DNA of 64,000 bases from Paraconiothyrium sp. Pb-2020 (lineage: Eukaryota; Ascomycota; Dothideomycetes; Pleosporales; Didymosphaeriaceae): positions 930,001 to 994,000 of the forward strand of contig JAJUBI010000003.1 in assembly GCA_022419385.1 (NCBI GenBank), written 5' to 3'. Position 1 is the first letter of the stretch; every line of letters starts with the position of its first letter. A program made the position numbers and the translations under genes. Positions 45,427 through 58,169 of this stretch are shown here, piece by piece. The notes below the pieces were generated by a model, which worked only from the letters and a program-made list of their open reading frames with translations, had not been told where the DNA came from and searched no databases.

Positions 45427-46372
45427 ATGTCTACAAGAGCCAACACACCACCTGCTAGCCAAGGCGAGCCTATGGCAGCCGAAGCTCAGCATCTCGAAGT
45501 CGTTGCCAAAGGCACAAAGCGCCGCCACTCTGGGATAGCAGATGTCGAGGAGGCATCGAATGTATCAGAAGATGCGACAGACCCGGCAACACCCAAGCCC
45601 TCGCCCAACAAGCGACGCAAAAAAGACTCCGGGCTCGTCGCGGCAGACGAAGCCGCCCGCCAAAGCACACGCGAAGACGTCGTGGAAGCGGACAAGAAAC
45701 GCGAGCCGGTCTCAAAGGCAGCTCTGAAGGCCGCAAAGCAGAAAGAAAAGGAAGAGAAAAAGCTCGTGCTCGCAGCAGCGAAAAAGCTGAAGCAGGAAGA
45801 AAGAGCCGCCTTAAAGGCCGTTCGAGACGCAAAGAAGAAAGTAGAAGAAGTGGAGAGAAAGAAGAGGAAAAAGCAGCGGGCGCAGAAGAAGGCCTGGAAG
45901 AAAGCATGGGAGGACTACCTTGAAGAGCACAATGTCGATGGCGAGACGGTGGATTGGACTGAGGGCGAAGAACCGGAGTGTATCACGCAGACGGATGCTG
46001 GGAAGGTATACGGGCTGAAACCGAGTGAGTTGGGATGTTTGAGACATCATCCGAAGGTCAACTTCAAGTATGGGAATACGACTAAGTTGTTTAATGAGGA
46101 GGAGGTGAGGAGGTTAGCTTTTAGGAAGGTTGCTATGTTGGTTGGCGTGAAGGGTGGGGAGACGGCGGAGGAAGAGGATGAATTGATTTCACAGGGGAGG
46201 AAGTTGTGGGAGGAGAGGTGAGTCTGTTTCTTCCATTGGGGCGTGTTCGCGATCGCAATTGATGTTATACAGAGAATCCCGTCCGGAAACTGGAAAACAA
46301 CTCTTGTCGGCGGGTGAAGAACCTGCGAGGGATGTGGACTATGGGTTTGGTGGTGAACGTAATGTGAATTAG
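45427..46372 (+). CDS. Lys-rich coiled-coil protein with XPA C-terminal-like domain
   Basis: Exons 45427-46217 and 46273-46372 (55-nt intron) give 296 aa. The N-terminal 90 residues are polar with a nuclear-signal-like patch (KPSPNKRRKKDS). A long Lys/Ala/Glu-rich helix, probably coiled coil, spans about residues 95-165. The C-terminal part (ECITQTDAGKVYGLKPSELG, then NTTKLFNEEEVRRLAFRKV) resembles the winged-helix-like DNA-binding fold seen at the end of XPA: 'T.AK..Y.L...DL....... N......LY....V...A'. The zinc finger of true XPA repair proteins is absent, so it is not a canonical XPA. Similar small XPA-like proteins occur in ascomycetes, mostly uncharacterised. The start is the ATG at 45427; an open extension upstream to 45187 looks like leader sequence. 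Confidence 0.75.
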
Positions 46373-49300
46373 GTGGTGGGTATCGCCTTCTCTGTGCAGA
46401 CTGGGCTTCCGACGCCAAGCTCCCCCACTGCTCCCAAACATGCCATGAGTGATTATTCGGTCGATTACTCAAACTACTATCGCACTCATGTAGACCTGCC
46501 AAGAGTCCCACTCGAGGATCCGGGAGTTGCCGTAGAGTGTTTGAGCCGCGGAAACTTCTGTAGTCCGACGTCAGACTAGCGGCTTGTAACTATACACTAT
46601 TGGTCGCACAATGAGGCTTGCCCTGGTTGCCGTTCAAACTTTTACGCATCGTCCCAAGACATGCATGCAGGTCGCCGCTCCTGAGAACGCGAGTGGTTTC
46701 CAGCAGAGAAGATGGTGTCGCAAACCAAACCGCAGTTCGCCTTGCCGTAGTCTAGACTCGAGGGTCTAGCTGATGAGTCGTCAGAGGCTGCGCGGCTGTG
46801 TAGAATGGGCTGTTTCTGGCTTGCGGCTTTACAGCGCCGACGCTGAATCATCTCGCATGGCCCTGCCTTGGGATCGAGCACTGGTATGTGCGCGGTTGCG
46901 CGTTTTCTCCCTGCCGCTCTCAAAAATAGTTGTCTCAGTCGCCATCCCGCGATTCTCCCCAATCCTGGTCAACCTTGAATCCTCGTCAGCCTCATCTGAC
47001 AAGATCTGCAAGTGAAATCTGTCGCGCGGCCAATTAGTCCTCGCGTACTTGATGTGCACCATGCATCTTCTGCGGACCCGCTCTATGCTTCCTTGCGATT
47101 TCCACATTGGGCGTCGCCTTGGCCGTCGATCCCTGTCAATAGCCGTTGAAGCCTATACAAACCCCTGCGATAATTTTGGAGAATGTTCGTTAGTGAAGGT
47201 TCTATTGCCTCGGAATTCGCAACTGCTGGACATTGGCCTTTGGTCTCCTTTCGTCCAGTACGTGTTACGTCTTCGACTTTTGATCGTGTCAAGCGCTGAT
47301 TGCGGCCTGACCGTGAATCTACATGGGTGTTTACATCCTGGTAGATCGCCGAGGCCTCGCAGCATCGGAGCGATCTGCGTCGGCGGTTGTTCATCGGATG
47401 TGTTCTGGTCGCACATTCACCGAGGTGCTACGAGCAGACGCCGACGTGCAACTTCGGACCGCCCGGTTTATTGACTGGATGCATGCCACCGTTGATTCCA
47501 AAACCTGTCCACCGACACATTCAGCTACCAGTTCTGGTGTATCGTGGCTGGATGAGTTCCCAGGGTAGCTGTCGGAGGCCTAAAGCGAAGAAGAAAGCAC
47601 AACCGTGAGGCACCATGACATAACCACCTCGGAGCATCGCATCTCGCATCTGGAAGAACGTCAGTTCTAACATCAAACGCCGCCTCCACTGCGGGTGCGG
47701 GTCCGCACGTGCAGCTATAACATGTGATAGTCCATCTGGCCGCACGCTCTTTCACCGCCACGTTTGAGGCTCGCAGACTTTCACCCCACGTACGCATGGC
47801 ATCGCTGTCATAGCACACCACCATTACAACACCCCTATGTACGTTGCCACCGTCGACACGTTTTGCGCACATGGCGGAGGCGAAGGAGACGACCGGCCAC
47901 TAACATGCCTTGCCACTGATGCCCGTTTCACATCTTTCGATAGAGCGACAGATGGAGAAGTCGACTTCTGCAGGGCGGAGAAGCCACCGATGGGTGGTAT
48001 GCGTTTCTTGGTGTTTCCGACGTTCAACCTACTCTAATGCTAATGACACGGTATGATGGAGGTTGGGCAGAGCGCTGAGTCGGCGCGTCGAAGCACGCGA
48101 CAAGCTCAGTCAACGACCAATGGCTTCATCTAACCATCAGCAAGACGAAACGATTCCGTCAGGCCGACGCGCATACGGCACGTCACGCTAGAAGGCCCCA
48201 AGAACCGGTGAGCGAGCAGCCCTAAGGCGGGTCTAAAACGATCGACCCTCTCTCGTCACGAGCAACCACTAGCTGGAACAAGCATTGGTTCCCTTACCTT
48301 GCACGGGATCTTCGATGCGTACTGGTATGCGACTGATGCGCCAGGATCAGCCCTAATCAGATCAAGTTGGGCGTCGAAAGATTTTGCAGCGGTGAGGGTA
48401 ATGACAACACAGCATCTGAAGTTGATGTTGTAACAGTATGGTTGTGGTCATCATCGTGTGTCTTATTTCCGGTCTGTTGTACTACAGCTTAAGGCATCTT
48501 CATGACTGTTGGAAACCCTCCTCGGACGAACGCGCCTGAAGCGAGTGGACCTACGCACTCTCTACGCCCAATAAGCATCCCTCGTCGAGTCGTTCACCCC
48601 AAGTCAAGCGGTCCGTCCCCTAACCACCCAGCACAAGTGTTTCCAGCAGAACCCCCACTCACCAACCGACCGCGTGTCCGCTGACCAACCACAACTACGC
48701 ACACGATAGCCCTCTCCCCTGCCCACCTCTGACACATCGTCATAGTTAGATATCTCCATAGAACCGCCCAAGGTCGCACGCTAGAAGAATCGGCACCCGG
48801 AAGCGACACCCTGCAAGCCCTCGCCTCCCACCCTCTTCCCTGCACGCACGTTCCCGCACGTCCTTGCACGTGGGTGCCACTCCACTCTCAACAAAGCGGC
48901 CTGTGCGCCTGCTATCCATTCACCACCGTCTGTGCGTCTCGACGCATACGCATGCCCATCGGCCCTCGCCGGCAGCAGAAGCAAGCAAGCAAGCCAGCCC
49001 GACGACGACGATCGCTGCCGCTACCGTTGCAGGAGAGAACCCCGTGTGCTAACCGCGGTTGTTGCGAGAGCGAGTCGTTGTTCTAAGGCAATGCGTCTTC
49101 TAGAGTGTGCAGTGCGCTAGGCGCGTCGCGTCGCACTTATGCAAGCCGTCGGCCGGTGTGGTGTGCGTGCCTGGAATCATGGGCGAGAGTGGTAGTGGTG
49201 GCGCTAGGGGTCTAGGGGTAGCGGCGGGGCGCATCGCCGGTTGTGGACGGACGACTTGAACGAGGACGCCGCGCGATGCGAAAGCGATGAGGGCATCGAC

Positions 49301-49884
49301 TCGAGATGGGTGAGCGTGAGCGTCATTACGGCGGTCAGGCGAGGGGGTGGAAGCTGAAAGATGAACAGACACGTTCAGGGTCTATTGGATATCATGTGTA
49401 TTGTTATTTCGTCAGGTCGTAAAGTCTATATCGCTGTGCTATTGCTACTTTTTCCCTCCCAATGCTTAGTGATGCATGACGCTCGCACTATAGCCGTGAT
49501 GAATGTGTGCCCTTCTTCTTCCTCCCTACGTATCATATCCTACATGTCGCTCGTGTAACTCCACTTGGCCGTTGGAGCTTCCCCGCGAACGCCATAAATG
49601 TAGACATCGTATGATGCCCCACTAGGCTATAGAGGCTGCGGGACCTCTTCGGTACCTCGGAGCCATGTCTGCGATGCTTGACTCGATGGAGTCTGTCCTT
49701 CCATGAGCGTATAAATAATGGCAATTGCCGTTCGGTACTTCGTCTTTGACGGTGGTGATGCGTGGGATTCGGTCTATGGTGGTGAGGCGTTTGGAGGTGT
49801 TCGGAGGAATGTCCCATTGCGGACCGTGGATCCGTGTATCGGTCTGCTGGGTCGATCCGGTTCTTACCCCAGTCGACGATCTCG
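46373..49884. other. 3.5-kb gene-free stretch
   Basis: Short frames on both strands overlap in every phase (46373-49372). None shows a domain or a splice-linked series. The segment 48500-49300 is C-rich and has runs of Arg/Pro/Ala codons in several frames, as expected from composition alone. No tRNA or transposon feature was recognised. Confidence 0.45.
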
Positions 49885-52214
49885 TCAAGTAACTAGGGCC
49901 TCGTCGCTATCCTTCCGATGCCACTGTTCGATAAGCTGGCGCGCGCGGTATTCGGTCGCCCAGCCAATGTCGGCCTCGACACCGCGGAGCAGGTCGAGCA
50001 CCACATGGCGTTCGCCGAGGTCGTTCAGGCACTGCCCAGCTGTGAATAATGGCTGGACTGAATGAATGCGGACGGCATCGTCGGGCCGGCCTAGTGAGAT
50101 CCCAACAATCTCGCGGCTGTGCTTTTGGCAAGCGGCCAGAACGGATTGATAGGAGTTCAGGCGTTCGTAAACATTGGTTGCTCCCTGCGTCGACTCATGC
50201 GGCTTGTTCATGAATAGCTGGATCTGACTCATGTGGTAATATTGCATGGTCGAGGCGCACATGGGTATGCTGTACCAGACCTCGGGAAAGAGGGCATTAG
50301 GCTCGCCGAATACTGTCGTGGGTCTGGGGTCGACGCGTGCAGAGGGCTTGAATGTGATGGGTAGGCTGTCGTACCACATCTGGAACTGACGCTGGATCGT
50401 TTTCCAGTAATCGAGTAGTGTTCGTTGGCGGACGCCAGCCCAGGTAGACGTGCCATCCTCTCCAAAGTTGTCGCCGTAGGCCATGAAATTGACGAGCTTG
50501 CCCATAAGCCATACAAGGGAGTTGCAGATGAGGTCTTCCCTCATCATGCTGTCACCTTCGGGATAGGCAATGTCGCTGGCATTGTTGGAGATGATGAAGC
50601 CATCTTCGTTGAGAAGAAGGCCAAACTCCCGCCAAATGGAGAAATCTTCTGTATCAAGTCGGGTTTTGGTCTTGTTGATAACTGAAACAGTCAGTCTAAC
50701 TATCGCGTTTAATCTAAGCAATACTTACAAGCTGCGAGCATATCCTGCCTAGCGATGTTCCAAAAGGTCGCTCTCCGTGCTTTGGAGACAAACCCAAGGT
50801 TAGCAGAAGTAGCCATGCAGTCAGTCGCTGTCATTCGCATCGGCGACGATCGTTCCTGGGCAACGACTAGAAGAGATTTGGCGCCATTTAGATGCCGCAT
50901 CCACTCCTTGTCGGAACCATCAAGGAACTCATAGACGCATAGGATTGCGGAAGCTGCTAAGAGTTCGTCGGTGCCTGACGTAGCCGCATTGTATCCGGAC
51001 GTCCGGTATCGCTTTGGGGAACGATCGTCGAAACCGTTAGACGAATCGGCGCCATCCGAATCGGAATCCGGCGTAGACAACGCATTGGCTTTCAGTGCCT
51101 TCAGAAGAAGGGATACTGCCATATCATAATACTGTGTAGCTTTGTGAGACCAGTCCACTAAATGGGTGTCTGGGTACATCTCCATTTGTGCTTGCCGTGT
51201 TACACTGCCGCCCATAACAGGTTTGCGTCCTTGGACGCGCCCTAGGGCCTTGGCAGAGTAAGCAAGAGCAGCGTACTTCAGGAGTAGGTTGTCCTGGGCT
51301 TTGACCGGAACATATGAAGAAAAATATGTACCTAGGTCAAACAAGTCCATCCAATATCCAGGCCCTTCCGAAAACCACCGCAGTAGGTATGCGGTTTCGT
51401 AGTCACGGTCAGACATGTAGCTGGTGCAAGACGGCGTTCTTCGACTTGTTGACATCGAGTTAGAACGAGGTATCTGGTCAGGAAGTTGACCCAGTGGTGA
51501 TGCTAATTGAGGATCGATGGGCGGCGGTGTCATGGAGAGCGAATGATGCAGCATTGGTCGAAAATGAGTGGCCAAAGCGAGTGGTGGTGAGATGGGTGTT
51601 CCCACTGACGAAGTTGGTGGAGATTGGAGCATCGAAGGTGTCTCAAGAGCGGGAATAGCCTCCAGTTCTGGAGTGTAGCACATTGGTGAGTTGAGTAAGG
51701 GTCCTGAGATTGGCGTGCTGGTTGCAGTAGAGAATCTGTTATGAGCTGGCCATGAGGTCACAGACCGGGGCTCAAAGGATGAAGGAGAATCGGCGGATGT
51801 GTTTGACATCGTGTCAAAATCTGGATCCAGATAAGGGTTGGTTGTGTTTATGAAGGTCACTAATAGGTTATCAGTACGCTGGAGACGCGTGGTCGGCATG
51901 TAGGTCTCACCGTTCCGAGGAATGTCGAGCCAGATGGTTTCCTCGTCGAAGGTATTTCGATACGCATAGAAGCCCTTGAGCGAGTTGTCGTCGCCCGAAT
52001 CATCGCCATTCATCGAGGCATTGTGTTGGTGGCGGAAGACGATGCCTGAGCTTGGCACACATTCGCGCGATGCTTTGCAGCATTGAGTGCACATGGGCTT
52101 CTTCTCGTCGCATTTCAGCTTGCGCTGGCGACACGTCAAGCTGTACAGAACAACGTTAGTATCATCAGGTGGTGGGTAGGGGGTGTATAACTACCATCCT
52201 GTTCGTGATCGCAT
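49885..52214 (-). CDS. Zn2Cys6 fungal transcription factor
   Basis: Nuclear regulator with a binuclear zinc cluster. Exon 1 is only 20 nt (52195-52214, MRSRTG plus part of Cys7); exons 50729-52140 and 49885-50681 follow, giving 742 aa. Joining exon 1 completes the cluster with cysteines at 7, 10, 17, 24, 27 and 34, spacing C-x2-C-x6-C-x6-C-x2-C-x6-C, and a typical basic RQRKLKC segment. A 250-residue Ser/Pro/Thr-rich region follows, then a conserved regulatory region (YLLRWFSEGPGYWMDLFD, YAALAYSAKALGRV, LLAASAILCVYEFLDGSDKEW, HLNGAKSLL, ATFWNIARQDMLAAF) of the ARCA-like group. The second junction is also clean (gtaagt...tttcag). Target genes are unknown; neighbours do not suggest a cluster. 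Confidence 0.92.
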
Positions 52215-52955
52215 AGTGGTACCTGTAATGTGAGACTGGCCAGCAGTAATGCAAAATGCTCGCTATTGCATATTTGGAGGGTCCACACGGTGGGTGGCAC
52301 GCGCTTGGTATATGTAGGAGGACATGGTAATGGAGTAGGTGCAAGTGCAATCTTCGCTGCTGGTGATGCGGGGTTCTGTATGGTTCACGCTAAGGATCCA
52401 CCTTTCACATCTTTAGCAACGCGCCAGCTTCCAATGGCTGCGGCGGCGATTGCATATCTAGCGTGCAAGGTCCTCAAGCTGAATCGCAATCGCCTGTCTG
52501 GCCTGGGGATGGTAGCAAACATAGAAGCATGTGCCACACCGATGCAAAGCGTACAGGTGGCGCGAGCGCAGATTTCGATTCATGGCCGAGTTGGCGCCGT
52601 ATACGCGGCCTTAGCGAAAATCTATGCACGTGGGAAAACGCCGGAATGAGACCGATACACTAGTGTAGCATTTACCGCTACTTCAAGCCCTTCCCTAGCG
52701 TCCCACTGATCCTTGAGGTGAGGACGACCCCTTTTGTGGTGCGCAAGACCAGGGAGCCTAGCATTCAAGCCACATCTAATAGAGCCGCCCGGAGTTGTCT
52801 CCATCCGCTGTGGATGCTCTTCAACACCACACCATGAGCGGCGCATGTTGCTTCATCCGTTCAATCCCAGCATCCGAGCACCATCGGTTCCGCATCGAAG
52901 CCTTCTAGAAGTTCTACCGAATTATCGGCGATTCGTCGTCATCGCCTCAGTCAGA
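52215..52955. other. Intergenic between the Zn2Cys6 gene and pob3
   Basis: About 740 bp; it should hold the promoter of the Zn2Cys6 gene and the 3' flank of pob3. A 139-codon plus-strand frame (52230-52649) has no recognisable motif and lies in the region expected for the regulator's promoter. Confidence 0.45.
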
Positions 52956-54892
52956 TCATGATTTCGCCATCTTTTGCTTCTTCTTAGGCCGCTCAGGCAT
53001 CTCTTCCTCAGCCGGCGCATCGCTATCGCCGTCGCCGGCAGCGTCTGCCATCTCCTCGTCGCTATCGCTACCGCTGCTTTCGTGGTTTTCGTCGAATTCC
53101 TCGCCGACTTCGGATTCTGACTCCGTCTTGAAGTCTTCGTCGACGCTCTCATCATCCTCGTCTGCACTTCCTCGATTGGCGACTTCGCCGTCACTAGAGG
53201 CGAGGTCTTCATCCTGGAGTGCAGCGGCAAGGATAGCTCCGGACTATGGGAGATCCCGTTAGCGTCGTCGTGTACACGTGGTGCGCCCGGTCTAAGGTAC
53301 TTACATCATCCGCCATCTCATTCTTAGTTTTGATGCCCTTGGCCCGGAAAAAGTTCTCAAGTGGTTGTTGCTCCTCGCTATAGTATGTGTCAGTCATGCA
53401 GGGCTCACCGCCATGGACGATAGCACATACCGATTGATGTTGGAAAATTGGTGCTCATTCTGACCGTTCTTCATGGTAAATGTGATGTCAAACGTACGAC
53501 TTGCTGCCATAGCTCCCCCAACACGGGACATGGTGACCGATGCGATCGAGTCCATGCTGATGTACGTCGCCGGTTTGGGAACGAACATGAAAGCTTTGTC
53601 CAGGCAGAATAAGTGACCTTCGTTGGCTTTGATGGAACACTTCACTCCGGACTGCTCATGGTGGCTGATGAAGTCTCGCGAAGGCCTTGTTATGCGTTTC
53701 CCACTAAGACCACGGAAGATGTCCGATATCACTACAGATATGGGGGCTTCGTAGTGCGACTGGAGTTTGTCCTTGTATTTGGTCTCGAGCAAATCCTCCT
53801 TCATGTTCAGGTCCAAGTTGACTTCTTCATCGCGCTTGAATTGCATGACCAGGAACGGGTAACGAGTCTGACCCTGTCGCAGTGGTGGGTCTAGGCCAAT
53901 GACAATGAGGGAGTGCATGTCGTCGGGCTTCGGGAGAAGCATGAACTTCTTGATGGCGTCGAATTGTATCTTGTAGTCGTATGTCTTTCCTCGCAACCGG
54001 AAAGAGTTCTCGTACATGTCGATATCGAAACGTCCACGAGGCGTTAAATGCAGTATCTCCAAGAAAGTAGCGAACGTATCTCCCGCAACCTCGCCAATTT
54101 CGGCCTTCTCGATAAGCGTCTCATAGAAGAGATTGGCCGCGTTCTGTTCCTCGCCTTGTTCGCCATCCTCAACGTCTTCGCCATCCTCGTTCTTCTCCTT
54201 CTTGGACGCCACACCGGGGATATAGAAGCGCATCTCCACAAGCTGGTCTTTCGCACCAAGGGCTTTCTTGCCGCGGAATTTTGCACCTCCAAGGGACCCG
54301 TTTGTGTCGGCACCGTTCTCGTTCGGCGCTGAGAAGTCGACTGCCACCTCGTTTTTACCCGCCAAATTCGTGTTCGAGATCTCGCTGTATGGCACCTCGA
54401 ATGCAGGTCGGTTTGCGACGTTGAAGGAAAGCTCCGCCTTGCCAAACTCGGCCTTGCCCCAGTTCCAGCCGCGGAGCGCGTGCTCCTTGCTCTCCAGGTT
54501 TACGCTATACCAGACCTTGAAGAGCTTCGCGATGCGTTCGAAGTCCTGCAAACTGTCAGCTACGGCCGCGCCATGGGTGCTACCATCGTTACATCTTGCT
54601 TGAAGCCGTCGAGCTGGATGATGCCCTCATTGCTGTCCCGTGAGAGCACCTTAACCTCCCATCCTCGCGCCGCGCGACTCCACTGTGCCGATACTATCTT
54701 GGAAGCATCGAGCGTGAAGGTGCCACCTTCACCACCGCTTGTCGGCTTCCAACCAAAGCCGGACTCTGCGAAGCGGGTCACGCCGTGCTTCTTCGAGAGG
54801 TTGAGGTAGATGTCGTTGAAGGCCTCCCTGTTATGACTCCGTCAGCATCAAAATGTACCAAGCGCATTGCATTGCGATGGAGCGACTTACAT
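52956..54892 (-). CDS. pob3: FACT histone chaperone subunit Pob3 (SSRP1 family)
   Basis: Partner of Spt16 in FACT, which reorganises nucleosomes during transcription and replication. Five coding exons: 54891-54892 (only the AT of the start codon), 54593-54827, 53431-54545, 53305-53377 and 52956-53243, giving 570 aa, normal for fungi. The first intron splits ATG as AT|G and the product begins MEAFNDIYLNLSK, matching the Pob3 N-terminus. Other marks: FAESGFGWKP, AQWSRAARGWEVKVL, IIQLDGFKQDDFERIAKLFK, VEMRFYIPG, LHLTPRGRFDIDMY, LLPKPDDMHSLIVIGLDPPL, YPFLVMQF, GVKCSIKANEGHLFCLDKAF. This is an N-terminal domain plus double PH-like domain, then an acidic tail and a basic end (KKKQKM). No HMG box is present, as usual for fungal Pob3. 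Confidence 0.96.
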
Positions 54893-55893
54893 GTTGACAG
54901 CGTGAAATGCGCAGAGGTTGACTTCCTGACGCAGAGCTGCGGTGCTGCACGCGCAGGCTGTAAATCGTGAAGTCGCGCGGCGCGACAAATCGCGCTTACC
55001 CCAAAGATGATAGCGTCAGCACGTGATATGACTGACCCCAGGGCCCTGGTATTCCAACGTGACTCCGAGATGCCGCTGAACACAATTTGCCTTTTACCTT
55101 TACTTCGGAAGCTGGTTTAAGTTTGTTTCCGAAACTTATTTTGTATTGTACCCTGTCAACCCACATCACTTGGTCTTATTTGGATCGAGCTACAATGCGG
55201 TACTTCCGTGCATAACTTACGCAACCGGAGCTCTCAGAGCACTTGAAGTTCTTGTTCATTTGTCATTACTGGATCTTTCGCTTGTGCTCCATCTCATATA
55301 GCTCAATTGTTATAGTCCAGACCACGTGTGCAGAGCAATTTTGATTGCGACCCACACGTTGTTCATTTAGGTGGGGTGACTATGGTCCAAGAAGCAAGGC
55401 AAACGGAATATCAAGTGACCATATCGTAGGCCAACAGGTATCATTGACTCTATTACCTACCACTGTAGACTGTGAAGCATAGGATGTAGCGCGTATTGCA
55501 GATTGTAAGTATTATCGATGACACTTTCTTCCTGTGTGCTAGGCCTATAGTGACTGGATGATAGACGCAAAGTTCGAAACTCTGACGCTGATTACACAGT
55601 ATAGGACAAGTCTCCAACCATGATGCCAAGTTAGCCATGAATCATCTCAACGCGATCAGCTAGATCGCGTGGTCTAAATGACAATAGCCATCACACCAGG
55701 TATGTGGCCGTCGAAATCTAGTCGACAGCCCCGAGCTGTTTCGAACTCAGTCAGGAGATCAAGATGGTGGTATTGCTCACTTTCGCCCCCAAGAGCTAAA
55801 GTGAGCTAAGTATGTGATTAGGCCACTGGTGATAGGCTATCCTGGTCGGCACCGGAACGCTTTTACCCCCAGCCACCGTGTGCAGAAGGGAAG

Positions 55894-56706
55894 TCACGGG
55901 TAGTGCCTCCTACCTAGGCAGCGTTCATGCAATTTGAGACACCTCGACCATGTGCACAGACCAAGACTATAAGTACAGCGGTTGCGGCGGGTGGGGAATG
56001 TTACTCCCGGTGTTGGACTATCAGGTCTATGGCGGTAGACTATCGATAATCCTAGAATCTCTGAATTGTCTTTCTGGTAAGCTAGCGTCCAGACGAGAGT
56101 AGCGTGTGGGAGGAGGAGAATCAAGGAGACTGGGTGGGTGCTGCGAGTGTGGCTAGGTGTCGAAGGCTGGTATCGAGTCAGGCCATCTATCGGGACATAC
56201 CGCAGAAGACAGCGGTACTGTACCGGGGTATCCGCATAAGATACGAGCACCGTCTTGCTCTTTCGAACACAGGACTCTTGCGCATTTCTCTCCGCTGCAG
56301 TCGCCGTTACCATATCGGCACATTTGTATGTCGGGATTTTCCCGCATCTCGCAGCCAGCTGCAGCCAGCCCGCTGTGAGCACTGCAGCACGCAAGTCGCT
56401 CCTGCAGCATGCACACGTCTCTCCCCTGCGCATCGAGTCTAGAAGCCACAAGTTGCAGGTCACACCCCACCTGCAATAGCCATTCCGCGCTCTTTTCGGG
56501 CCTACCACCCCCCGGAAAGCTTGTCCTGAAGCGTTACGAGGTGCGGATATGCCGTGCATTGTCGAAGGAGGGCCGACTCTTGTTTCGAGGCGACATCCAA
56601 TCGGCCCGCTACCAGAAGTTGTTTTGTGGGGTTGGATCCAGGTTAGCTCGAGCTCGATGTTCGGCGTGGCTGATGGTGCCTGAGCGATCGCAGTAGGCTG
56701 GGACAT
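55894..56706 (-). CDS. Hypothetical 270-codon ORF, doubtful
   Basis: Open from ATG 56706 (MSQPTAIAQAPSATPNIE) to a stop at 55894. It is rich in Arg, Cys, Ser and Thr with no recognisable fold. Competing frames of 70-110 codons overlap it on the opposite strand, which argues for chance openness. It is listed only because it is the longest frame in a 6-kb gap. Confidence 0.18.
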   Translation of the reverse strand: MSQPTAIAQAPSATPNIELELTWIQPHKTTSGSGPIGCRLETRVGPPSTMHGISAPRNASGQAFRGVVGPKRARNGYCRWGVTCNLWLLDSMRRGETCACCRSDLRAAVLTAGWLQLAARCGKIPTYKCADMVTATAAERNAQESCVRKSKTVLVSYADTPVQYRCLLRYVPIDGLTRYQPSTPSHTRSTHPVSLILLLPHATLVWTLAYQKDNSEILGLSIVYRHRPDSPTPGVTFPTRRNRCTYSLGLCTWSRCLKLHERCLGRRHYP

Positions 56707-57538
56707 GAATCAGTGTCTCAGGAACGTGTTAGTAATGAGTGCAAAGACCGTGACTTATGGACGGCGCTCGCTGTACGAGTAATGTAGTTGAACTTTGATA
56801 AAGAACTGTAGGTCTGTGCGACAGATGAAATCGACTGACGGAGGAGATGTAAATTTGCAGGAAACTAAGCGCGTCTGTAAGTGCCGCGAGAAGCGCTACC
56901 TCGGATACGCCAAAAGGATAGACAGAGAGAAAAGAAATGTGCGAGGTGCTCGTTCTCATGAATAACACAAGCCCACAACTTGGCCTAACGCAGAACAACA
57001 ACAAAATTTAACCACAATAATGAACACTTTAAAGCGAAGATCGAATAGCGCCGAAGCTCTAGGTTGAGCCGCTACTAATGAGAGTGTAAGTCGGGGTCTG
57101 TTCGGCCATTCCTCATGAAAAAGAGCTCCTCGTAGAAGAGAACGAAAGACTCGCGGTCCTCTTTCAAGCACTTTTTCTCACGTGCTATTAGGCAACGTTC
57201 GTGGGAATAGCTTTGCTGTGGCTTGTTAGGTCAGTGTTCTGTTGAGTGGTGATACCTAGGATGGAGCCATGGTGCGTGATGTAGCTGCTTGACCCACTGA
57301 GAGCTGCGCAGTGAGACAAGTCGCGGTGTGGCGGGTACGAGCAAGCCGATTGAATGATGAAGGAGTTCTCCAAAGCAAGCATTCACTCCTCTCCAAGAAA
57401 TCCTATCTTGCCATGCTTGGCTGCGCATGCTTGCGTTCGTTCCGTGGATCTCGTTGACGTAGCTCTCGGCGCTCGCTATGGTTCCTTGAACGCGATGCAG
57501 TCGATTATATACACTGACTGAAAGAGAAAATCTTCAAA

Positions 57539-58169
57539 GGGTACCTAGAGCCGTGAAAGGTACGGAGAGTACTTTTATAGTGTTGATCGCCAGCTGTTAA
57601 TCTATTACTTTTGTATGCTGTTCTGATAGCTGAAGGCCTTGTTTTTAACGTCTAAAGGCCTAGAATTATCGACTCCACAGATCCTCGCTAGCAATTAGCC
57701 TCGTATAATATAGAGTGGCTGACACTGATAGAAGATGGTGCCTAGAGCTATGGGACGTCGAGGAGGAACTTCCGTAAAGCAACCATTTCACGGATGTGCG
57801 TCGAAACGGTCACCTATACGCTGTGAAGTGAATAATGCGGTCAATCCTTCTTGATCAGCCTGCCTCCTGATCGCTGTTTGGAACTGTCTCGTCGCAATTT
57901 TACGCTTTGCTGACAAAATTAGCAGAAACATTCATGATAAGTGCCTTCAAATAGTTCCTCCCCCAACTTTTCGTAGTTCTAGGTACCCTTTTCCGTATGC
58001 CTTCAGCCAGTATATGTACTGTAGGAGGCTGATTGATAGCTCAACCCTGTGAGTCTCTATATCAGGACCTAGGAGACGTTAGAGATAATCCAATGCGAGT
58101 GATCTCTACTACACAGGTCATTTGAAAGATTGTGAAAAGGGTACCCAGAACCGTGGAAGGTGGGGAAAG
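57539..58169 (+). repeat. Diverged direct repeat, copies 600 bp apart
   Basis: The block at 57539-57569 (gggtacctagagccgtgaaa...) recurs at 58139-58169 (gggtacccagaaccgtggaa...). I count 25 matches over 31 positions, and five of the six differences are transitions. Similarity outside the core is weak. The two copies may be relics of a mutated repeat; chance cannot be excluded. Confidence 0.35.

Noticed and set aside
36927..52214. Secondary-metabolite cluster (MFS, Zn2Cys6, paraoxonase-like)
   Set aside because: The genes are spread over 15 kb among housekeeping genes, and no polyketide, peptide or terpene synthase is present.
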